From assembly GCA_945861195.1 (NCBI GenBank), contig CAMATS010000196.1:1-5303 (forward strand): a DNA stretch of 5,303 bases. Reading direction: 5' to 3'. The position numbers were made by a program, and so were the translations under genes. The stretch is from Rhodoferax sp. OV413 (GTDB taxonomy: Bacteria; Pseudomonadota; Gammaproteobacteria; Burkholderiales; Burkholderiaceae_C). Positions 1 through 5,303 of this stretch are shown one piece after another. Numbering within the stretch: position 1 is the stretch's first letter; every line of letters begins with the position of its first letter. Below the pieces are notes generated by a model that was not told the origin of the DNA, made no database searches, and saw only the letters and a list, made by a program, of their open reading frames with translations.

Positions 1-1479
1 GCGCAGCGGCTGCACAGCTGGCTGGCGGCCCACAGCGGGGCGGCGCGCATTGTGCTGGGCACGCGCATGGCGATTTTTGCCTCTATGCCCAGCCTGCAAC
101 TGATCGTGGTTGATGAGGAGCACGACCCGAGTTACAAAAGCCAGGAGGGGGCACGCTATTCGGCACGCGACCTGGCGGTGTACCGGGCACAGCTGGAGGG
201 CGCCAGGGTCATGTTGGGCTCGGCCACACCCTCCCTGGAAAGCTGGCACCACAGCCGCCCCGAGGGCGGGCGTTACACCCGGCTGAACATGGCCAGCCGG
301 GTGGGCCGGGATGCCTCGCCCGCCGATGGTCAGGCGCGGCTCAGCGCCCAGCCTGACGGCCTGCCGCAGGTACGTCGGGTGGACATGAACCACCAGCCCA
401 AACACTGTGTGCTCTCGCCGCCACTGCTTGAGGCGATCGCACAGCGGGTGGCGCGGGGCGAGCAAAGCATGGTGTTTTTAAACCGGCGCGGCTATGCCCC
501 CGTGTTGCACTGCCGGGACTGCGATTGGAAAAGCGAATGCCCGCACTGCAGCGCCTACCGCGTGTTTCACAAAATCGACCGGACTCTGCGCTGCCACCAC
601 TGCGGTTTCACCGAGCCGGTGCCGCGCGCCTGCCCGGCCTGCGGCAACCCCGATATTGCGCCCATGGGCCGGGGCACTGAGCGGCTTGAAGAGCATCTGG
701 CGGAGCTGCTCGCTGGCGTGCGTCGCCCCAACACCGCGTCCGCCTCGAAGCCCGAGGGCGAGCCAGTGCGCATTGCCCGCATTGATGCCGACAGCACCCG
801 ACTCAAAGGCAGCCTGGAAGCGCAACTCGCACAGGTGCATGCCGGCGACATCGACGTGCTGGTGGGCACACAGATGATTGCCAAGGGGCACGACTTTCGC
901 CGCATCACCTTGGTGGCCGCGGTCAACCCCGACGGGGCGCTTTTTTCCAGCGACTTCCGGGCACCCGAGCGCCTGTTTTGCCTGTTGATGCAAGCCGCCG
1001 GCCGGGCCGGGCGTGACGCCGGCATAGGCAGCCAAAGCGAGATGTGGCTGCAAACCTTTCACCCCCACCACCCTTTGTTCGCGGCGCTCAAACGGCACGA
1101 CTACCCGGCCTTTGCCCAGCAGCAACTGCAGGAGCGGGCGCAGGCTGCGATGCCGCCGTTCAGCTACCAGGCGCTGGTGCGCGCCGAGGCACGTACCCAA
1201 GACATCGCGCAAGGCTTTTTAAGTGCCGCCAGCGCCGCGGCAACGGCCACGGCGCTGGCAGAGCTACTCGAGCAGGTGAGCCTGTTTCCGCCGGTGCCCA
1301 TGAGCATTCAGCGGATCGCCAATGTAGAGCGGGCACAAATGCTGGTGGAAAGCGGATCGCGCCAAGCCCTACAAAAATTTCTCGGCGCTTGGCAGGTCAC
1401 GCTGCAGGCTCTGCGCACGCAGCCGGCCGGACGCGGTTTGATCCGCTGGGCGATCGATGTGGACCCGCTGAGCATTTGA
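1..1479 (+). CDS. priA: Primosomal protein N' (replication restart helicase PriA), 5'-truncated by the window edge
   Basis: This is the C-terminal 492 residues of PriA, the superfamily 2 3'-to-5' DNA helicase that recognises stalled forks and D-loops and starts reloading of the replicative helicase. The frame is open from base 1, so the true start lies upstream. Counting from the first codon in the window, I see the DEEH box (38-41), GSATPSLES (73-81), FLNRRGYAP (near 160-167), eight zinc-binding cysteines in four CxxC pairs (171/174, 180/183, 198/201, 211/214), GTQMIAKGHDF (289-299) and QAAGRAGR (331-338). The cysteine spacing equals that which I recall for E. coli PriA (436 to 479), and the C-terminus IDVDPLSI matches the family ending. 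By that comparison about 265 residues, including the Walker A motif and the DNA-binding domain, lie upstream. Two hydrophilic stretches (about 104-120 and 241-257) appear inserted relative to E. coli. No frameshift is visible. Identification is secure. Confidence 0.97.
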   Translation, partial: AQRLHSWLAAHSGAARIVLGTRMAIFASMPSLQLIVVDEEHDPSYKSQEGARYSARDLAVYRAQLEGARVMLGSATPSLESWHHSRPEGGRYTRLNMASRVGRDASPADGQARLSAQPDGLPQVRRVDMNHQPKHCVLSPPLLEAIAQRVARGEQSMVFLNRRGYAPVLHCRDCDWKSECPHCSAYRVFHKIDRTLRCHHCGFTEPVPRACPACGNPDIAPMGRGTERLEEHLAELLAGVRRPNTASASKPEGEPVRIARIDADSTRLKGSLEAQLAQVHAGDIDVLVGTQMIAKGHDFRRITLVAAVNPDGALFSSDFRAPERLFCLLMQAAGRAGRDAGIGSQSEMWLQTFHPHHPLFAALKRHDYPAFAQQQLQERAQAAMPPFSYQALVRAEARTQDIAQGFLSAASAAATATALAELLEQVSLFPPVPMSIQRIANVERAQMLVESGSRQALQKFLGAWQVTLQALRTQPAGRGLIRWAIDVDPLSI

Positions 1480-1506
1480 GCGCATTTGAAGACCCCCGGG
1501 CCAGGC

Positions 1507-2481
1507 TCAGCGCAGCAGCTTGACAACCAGGCTGAAGCTGAGAAAAGCCAGGGCAGTACTGACTAAAATAATGTTGCCCACGCGCGCCGTATCCGCACCA
1601 AAACGCTCGGACAACATGGTGACATTGCTGGCACTTGGCAGCGCGGCTACCAGCACGATCACGGTCAGGGCGGAATAGGTCAGCGGCACGCCCAGCCGGA
1701 TCGCCAGCGCGCCGACCAGGAAAACCAGCAGCGGGTGCAGCAGCAGTTTGAAAGCCACTATGGGCAGGAAGTCGCCGTAGCGCAGGTCGCGCGGCGCGCC
1801 ACTGGCGCTCAGCAGGCGGGAACGGGCCAGCACCGCACCAATGGTGAACAGGGCCACCGGCGAGGCCGCATCAGCAAGCAGGCTCACGGTTTGCGCCAGC
1901 GCAGTGGGCAGGCGCAGGTCCAGCGCCGAGAACAGGGTACCCAGCAGGATGGCCCAGGGCATGGGGTTGGACACCACCCCTTTGAGCGCCTGTATAGCAG
2001 CGGTTCTGGCCCCCTGCTGTTGGGCGCCGTCCAGGCGCGACAGTGCGATGCACAGCGAGTTGGTAATCAACAGGTCGGCCATGATGGTCACGATGGCTGG
2101 CCCGGAAGCAGCCGGCCCCAGCAACGCCACCAGCAGCGGCACGCCCATGAAGCCGGTGTTCGGGAAGGCTGCCACCAGTGCACCAAAGGCCGCATCGTTC
2201 CAGCCAATCCGTTGGTTGAGGCTGAACATCACGGTGAAACCCACCATCAACAGGGCGCACAGCAAGTAGGTGAAGAACACACTGGCATCGAGCAACTGCG
2301 CCAGGGGCGTGCCCGACCCAAAACGAAACAACATACAGGGCAAGGCGAAAAACAACACAAAACTGTTGAGCCCGGGGATCGCCTCAAGCGGCAGCAAACG
2401 CCTCTGCACGGCGATATAACCGCACAGCACCAGGGCGAAAAAAGGAAGGGTAACGAGCACGATCGACAGCACGGACGACAT
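1507..2481 (-). CDS. AEC-family (auxin efflux carrier / MdcF-like) membrane transporter
   Basis: This is a complete 324-residue integral inner-membrane protein of the AEC / Mem_trans family, secondary carriers of small organic anions. About ten hydrophobic helices can be read, near residues 4-24, 38-52, 66-86, 98-121, 128-148, 170-187, 200-218, 237-262, 270-286 and 300-321. Family-like conserved blocks are FPNTGFMGVPL (106-116), SNPMPWAILLG (171-181), SPVALFTIGAVLA (207-219) and ALPSASNVTMLSERFG (279-294). Length is normal for the family. The ATG start is supported by GAGGG eight bases upstream. The gene converges on priA, with 27 bases between stop codons, and lies 87 bases downstream of rep on the same strand. 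Substrate cannot be told from sequence; malonate or another carboxylate is the usual guess for MdcF-like members, but no malonate decarboxylase genes are in view to support it. Family assignment is firm, substrate unknown. Confidence 0.93.
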   Translation of the reverse strand: MSSVLSIVLVTLPFFALVLCGYIAVQRRLLPLEAIPGLNSFVLFFALPCMLFRFGSGTPLAQLLDASVFFTYLLCALLMVGFTVMFSLNQRIGWNDAAFGALVAAFPNTGFMGVPLLVALLGPAASGPAIVTIMADLLITNSLCIALSRLDGAQQQGARTAAIQALKGVVSNPMPWAILLGTLFSALDLRLPTALAQTVSLLADAASPVALFTIGAVLARSRLLSASGAPRDLRYGDFLPIVAFKLLLHPLLVFLVGALAIRLGVPLTYSALTVIVLVAALPSASNVTMLSERFGADTARVGNIILVSTALAFLSFSLVVKLLR

Positions 2482-2489
2482 TGTCGCCG

Positions 2490-2494
2490 CCCTC
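2490..2494 (-). promoter_or_regulatory. Shine-Dalgarno sequence of the AEC transporter gene
   Basis: On the minus strand GAGGG is followed by eight bases and then the ATG at 2481-2479. Spacing and purine content fit a good ribosome binding site and fix this ATG as the transporter start. Confidence 0.7.
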
Positions 2495-2505
2495 GGCTGT
2501 CAAGC

Positions 2506-2544
2506 TCGCCTGCTTGGGTCGCGTGCTTGGGTCGCCTGCCCGGC
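2506..2544. repeat. Three-copy 13-bp tandem repeat between rep and the transporter gene
   Basis: Plus-strand units are TCGCCTGCTTGGG (2506-2518), TCGCGTGCTTGGG (2519-2531, one mismatch) and TCGCCTGCCCGGC (2532-2544, three mismatches to the first). A further degenerate unit may precede them at 2493-2505 (seven of 13 positions match). The array lies 25 to 63 bases upstream of the transporter start codon, inside the noncoding spacer. It could be an operator with repeated sites, or simply a slippage-generated minisatellite; the sequence does not decide. Confidence 0.75.
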
Positions 2545-2559
2545 CTGCCGGCACGGCAG
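2545..2559 (-). other. Small GC-rich hairpin just downstream of the rep stop codon
   Basis: CTGCCG (2545-2550) and CGGCAG (2554-2559) form a perfect 6-bp stem with a 3-base loop, beginning nine bases after the rep stop codon on the minus strand. No T-tract follows in the rep direction, so it is not a classical intrinsic terminator. It could stabilise the 3' end of the transcript or be incidental in GC-rich DNA. Confidence 0.3.
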
Positions 2560-2568
2560 ATGCGAGCC

Positions 2569-4689
2569 CTAAGCCGGTCCCACCAGCGAGCGAGCTTGCG
2601 CCGCGGCCTGGTCTTCGGCTTTTTTGGCAAATTCAGCCCGCAGTGCACGCAGTTTTTCGCGCGGGTCTTCTCGCGTGGTGGCACTGTCTAGGGCCATTTC
2701 GGCAATAAAACGGCTGGGCAACACGGCCACCATGTCTCGACCTTTTTTTCGTTTTCGGCTCCAGCTCACGGCCAGACTGCGCTGGGCCCGGGTCAGGCCC
2801 ACGTACATGAGGCGCCGCTCTTCTTCCAAACGGGTGGCGATGTCTTGCGCCGAGTCGTCCTCGCCGGGGCGAAACGGCAACATACCCTCGGTGACCCCAA
2901 CCAACATCACATGGGGCCACTCCAGCCCCTTGGCCGCATGCAGGGTTGACAGCGTGACCAGGTTTTGCTCGGTCTCCCGCTCGTTGAGGGTGGAGATCAG
3001 CGAAACGGTTTGCGCCACCTCCAGCAGGGTTTTGATTTCGCCCGGACTGCCAACCCCAGCAAGGTCTTGCACATCGCCGCCGCAGCGCCCGGCCATCCAG
3101 TCGCAAAAATCCACCACATTGGACCATCGAGCCGTGGCCAATGCGGCGCTGTCTTCGCCATCAAAAAGGTGTTTTTCGTAGTCGATTTCCTTCAGCCAGT
3201 CGCGCAAAAACTCCAGCGCTGCCTCCTTGCCCCGGGTGTGACGGGCGCGGTAGCTGAGGTCGTTGGCATAGCGACCAAACTCGTGCAAACCGTCAACTGC
3301 CCGGGTGCTCAACACACTACCCAGGGAGGCTGAGAAAAGCGCCTCGAACAGGCTGATGCGGTAGCGGCTGGCAAAGCTGCCGAGTTGTTGCAGCGTCTGG
3401 TGCCCGATGCCGCGCTTGGGCACGGTCACCGCACGCAAAAAAGCCGGGTCGTCATCGGGGTTGAGCCAAAGCCGAAACCAGGCACACAGGTCTTTGATTT
3501 CGGCCCGGTCAAAAAAACTGGTGCCGCCCGATACCTTGTAGGGAATCTGGGCCCGGCGCAGGGCTTTCTCGAACACCTTGGCCTGGTGGTTGGCACGGTA
3601 CAAGATGGCAAAGTGCCGAAACTCCTGGAACTGCGGCCCGTTGACCGCCGAGTGGCCGGCCCGCAGGCTTTGAATCCGCGCTACGGTGCGCTCGGCTTCG
3701 TGCTCTTCGTTGTCTGCATCGACCACGCGCACTGGCTCGCCCTCGCCCAGGTCACTCCACAGCTTTTTCTCAAACAACTTGGGGTTGAGGCCAATCACGT
3801 GGTTGGCAGCGCGCAAAATAGCGCTGGTGGAGCGGTAGTTTTGCTCCAGCTTGATCACCTTGAGCCTGGGAAAATCAAGCGGCAGTTTGCGCAGGTTGTC
3901 CAGCGTGGCGCCGCGCCATCCGTAAATCGACTGGTCGTCATCGCCGACCGCGGTAAAACGGGCGCTGGCCGCTGGCTGGCCGCCCACCAGCAACTGGAGT
4001 AACTCGTATTGGGTGGCATTGGTGTCCTGGTATTCGTCTACCAGCACATGGCCCATCATGCTTTGCCAACGCTGGCGCACCGGCTCGTGCTGCTGCAGCA
4101 ACTTCAGCGGCAAGCCAATCAAATCATCAAAATCGACACTTTGGTAGGCCGCCAAGCGGGCTTGGTACTGCGCCATCACCCGAGCGATCTGGCGCTCGTC
4201 CTCGTCCTTGGCCGCCAGCGCGGCGCCCTCGGCGTTGAGCCCCATGTTCTTCCACAGGCTGATGGTCCATTGCCATTGCCGCGCGGTGGCGGTGTCAACC
4301 GTACCGCCGGCGTCCTTCAAAATGCCGGCAACATCGTCGCTGTCCAAAATAGAGAACTGGGGCTTGAGACCCAGCGCCTCGCCATCTTGGCGCAGCATGC
4401 GCACCCCGAGCGCGTGAAAAGTGCAGATCAGCACCTCTTTGGCCGCCCCTCCAATCAGGCCTTTGCTACGTTCGCGCATTTCGGCCGCAGCCTTGTTGGT
4501 GAAGGTGATGGCGGCGATGCGCCGCGGCTCCAAGCCGCTTTGAATGAGGCGGGCGATCTTGTGCGTGATGACGCGGGTTTTGCCAGTGCCCGCGCCAGCC
4601 AACACCAAGCAGGGGCCGTGCATGAAATTCACGGCCTCTTGCTGAGCCAGGTTCAGGCCGGCGGCAGGAGGGTTTGGCGGTGGGGGCAT
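2569..4689 (-). CDS. rep: ATP-dependent DNA helicase Rep (superfamily 1A, UvrD/Rep family)
   Basis: Rep is a 3'-to-5' single-strand DNA translocase that clears proteins ahead of the fork and assists restart. Counting from the ATG at 4689 (706 residues), the motifs in order are I AGAGTGKT (31-38, Lys37), Ia ITFTNKAAAEM (61-71), II VDEYQD (217-222), III DDDQSIYGWRG (250-260), IV LEQNYRS (281-287), V TLSTLHAAKGLEW (580-591 region) and VI EERRLMYVGLTRAQ (623-636). Blocks such as NNEEHEAER and SGGTSFFDRAEIKDL match E. coli Rep closely and favour Rep over UvrD or PcrA. E. coli Rep has 673 residues; the extra length is a proline-rich N-terminal tail, small loops and the C-terminus. An in-frame GTG at 4713 would add eight residues; neither start has a clear Shine-Dalgarno sequence, and I prefer the ATG. 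It lies 47 bases after the reductase stop on the same strand, so co-transcription is likely. A possible frameshift signal is described separately. Confidence 0.96.
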   Translation of the reverse strand: MPPPPNPPAAGLNLAQQEAVNFMHGPCLVLAGAGTGKTRVITHKIARLIQSGLEPRRIAAITFTNKAAAEMRERSKGLIGGAAKEVLICTFHALGVRMLRQDGEALGLKPQFSILDSDDVAGILKDAGGTVDTATARQWQWTISLWKNMGLNAEGAALAAKDEDERQIARVMAQYQARLAAYQSVDFDDLIGLPLKLLQQHEPVRQRWQSMMGHVLVDEYQDTNATQYELLQLLVGGQPAASARFTAVGDDDQSIYGWRGATLDNLRKLPLDFPRLKVIKLEQNYRSTSAILRAANHVIGLNPKLFEKKLWSDLGEGEPVRVVDADNEEHEAERTVARIQSLRAGHSAVNGPQFQEFRHFAILYRANHQAKVFEKALRRAQIPYKVSGGTSFFDRAEIKDLCAWFRLWLNPDDDPAFLRAVTVPKRGIGHQTLQQLGSFASRYRISLFEALFSASLGSVLSTRAVDGLHEFGRYANDLSYRARHTRGKEAALEFLRDWLKEIDYEKHLFDGEDSAALATARWSNVVDFCDWMAGRCGGDVQDLAGVGSPGEIKTLLEVAQTVSLISTLNERETEQNLVTLSTLHAAKGLEWPHVMLVGVTEGMLPFRPGEDDSAQDIATRLEEERRLMYVGLTRAQRSLAVSWSRKRKKGRDMVAVLPSRFIAEMALDSATTREDPREKLRALRAEFAKKAEDQAAAQARSLVGPA
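2722..2762 (-). promoter_or_regulatory. Possible programmed -1 frameshift signal inside rep (hypothesis)
   Basis: Reading the rep strand, a Shine-Dalgarno-like GGAG (2762-2759) is followed by nine bases, then A_AAA_AAA in the zero frame (2749-2743, codons CGA AAA AAA), eight bases, and a short hairpin CATGG-TGG-CCGTG (2734-2722, five pairs including one wobble). The order and spacings resemble the E. coli dnaX frameshift site. A -1 shift after Lys649 would add 36 new residues and stop at 2633, giving about 685 residues instead of 706. The stem is weak, and AAA is a common lysine codon elsewhere in this gene, so chance is a real alternative. Confidence 0.2.
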
Positions 4690-4736
4690 ACAGGCGCTGC
4701 GGGCAATGCCCACCGCTTGGCTGGCGGGGCTTTGCT

Positions 4737-5303
4737 TCAGCGGCCGTTAAAGGGATAGGCCGGGTCGTTGTAGCCCGGCGTGGATGGATGCCCCGGAGCC
4801 ACCAGGCGGTTTACCAAGGCCTCGTCGTCGGGCGTGATTTGAACCTGCAGCGCAGCAAAATAATCTTGCCATTGAGCCAGGGTGCGCGGGCCGGCAATCA
4901 CCGAACTGACATGCCGGTTAGCCAGCACCCAGGCGGTGGCGAAATGGGCCAGCGAAACCCCCTTGTCCTGGCAATGCTGGCGCAGGGTTTGAGCAATCGC
5001 CAGAGACTCCTGCCGAAACTCGGTCTCCATCATTCGCTTGTCGGCGCGCGAGGCGCGCGAGCCTGCCAACGGGGTTTGGCCCGGGGCGTATTTGCCAGTC
5101 AAGACACCGCGCGCAATCGGGCTGTAGGGGACCACGCCCAAACCGTGATGCCCGCAGGCTTCCAGGATTTCCACCTCAGGCAGGCGATTGAGCAGGTTGT
5201 AATAGGGCTGGCAAACCACCGGCCCAGGCATGTTGAACTGGCGCGCCATGTGCACCATCTCGCTGATGCGCCAAGCCCGAAAATTCGACACCCCCCAGTA
5301 GCG
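4737..5303 (-). CDS. Aldo/keto reductase, C-terminal part (N-terminus beyond the right edge)
   Basis: This is the last 188 residues of an NADPH-dependent aldo/keto reductase, a soluble TIM-barrel oxidoreductase acting on aldehydes and ketones. The frame is open to base 5303; the GTG at 5291 encodes Val of a GVSNF motif and is not the start. Counting from the first codon seen, GVSNF (4-8), CQPYYNLLNR (31-40), YSPIARGVLTGKY (60-72) and the cofactor-binding segment SSVIAGPRTLAQWQDYF (133-149) appear in the usual order, and the tail HPSTPGYNDPAYP is typical of a proteobacterial subgroup. Family members have roughly 320-350 residues, so about 140-160 are missing, including the Asp, Tyr and Lys of the catalytic tetrad; activity cannot be judged here. 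It lies directly upstream of rep on the same strand. Family is secure, substrate unknown. Confidence 0.94.
   Translation of the reverse strand, partial: RYWGVSNFRAWRISEMVHMARQFNMPGPVVCQPYYNLLNRLPEVEILEACGHHGLGVVPYSPIARGVLTGKYAPGQTPLAGSRASRADKRMMETEFRQESLAIAQTLRQHCQDKGVSLAHFATAWVLANRHVSSVIAGPRTLAQWQDYFAALQVQITPDDEALVNRLVAPGHPSTPGYNDPAYPFNGR

Noticed and set aside
478..1212. Minus-strand open frame of 244 codons inside priA
   Set aside because: Antisense shadow of the clearly conserved PriA zinc-domain and helicase region.
1491..1510. CCCCCGGGCC segment between the convergent stops as a possible terminator
   Set aside because: It contains only a CCCGGG palindrome with no loop, and a five-base TGAGC/GCTCA pair 23 bases apart; no T-tract.
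2498..2503. TTGACA on the minus strand upstream of the transporter, a perfect -35 consensus
   Set aside because: It lies only 16 bases before the start codon; a -10 element would fall in the coding region, and none is present.
1735..2691. Long plus-strand open frame (318 codons) opposite the transporter and the 3' end of rep
   Set aside because: It is Gln/His/Arg/Gly-rich, matches no family I know, crosses two real genes and the spacer, and is explained by GC-rich antisense frames.
840..3840. Several GCTGGTGG octamers matching the E. coli Chi sequence
   Set aside because: Chi is specific to enteric RecBCD, and the octamer is expected by chance in GC-rich coding DNA with Leu-Val codons.
4009..4758. 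Plus-strand open frame of 249 codons opposite the 5' part of rep
   Set aside because: Antisense to the conserved Rep motifs I to II, with no recognisable domain or ribosome binding site.
5289..5291. GTG at the right end as the start of the aldo/keto reductase
   Set aside because: It encodes Val in the conserved GVSNF motif, and the frame continues open upstream as Arg-Tyr-Trp-Gly.

Overview
The window looks like an ordinary chromosomal segment of a GC-rich betaproteobacterium. Burkholderiales, probably Comamonadaceae-like, is my best guess. It rests on the high GC by eye, the dense coding and the style of the PriA, Rep and aldo/keto reductase sequences; it is an inference, since no taxonomic marker gene is present. 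There are four protein-coding genes, two of them cut by the window edges. I see no rRNA, tRNA, CRISPR array, insertion sequence or phage gene.

Layout, left to right. (1) 1-1479, plus strand: the 3' two thirds of priA, the replication-restart helicase, with its N-terminus outside the window. (2) 1507-2481, minus strand: a complete ten-helix AEC-family (auxin efflux carrier / MdcF-like) transporter, converging on priA across a 27-base gap. (3) 2482-2568: an 87-base spacer holding a Shine-Dalgarno sequence for the transporter, a three-copy 13-base tandem repeat and a small GC-rich hairpin just after the rep stop. (4) 2569-4689 (or 4713), minus strand: a complete rep-type superfamily 1A DNA helicase. 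(5) 4737-5303, minus strand: the C-terminal 188 residues of an aldo/keto reductase whose start lies beyond the right edge. The reductase, rep and the transporter are all read leftward with short gaps (47 and 87 bases), so they could be one transcription unit, though their functions do not obviously belong together.

The one functional link is that PriA and Rep are both 3'-to-5' helicases which, in E. coli, serve overlapping replication-restart pathways, and here they sit about 1.1 kb apart. I found no convincing undescribed system. The observations most worth checking are the 13-base tandem repeat in front of the transporter gene and a dnaX-like arrangement in rep (Shine-Dalgarno-like GGAG, A_AAA_AAA heptamer, short hairpin) that could allow -1 frameshifting. 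Both are hypotheses from sequence reading only.
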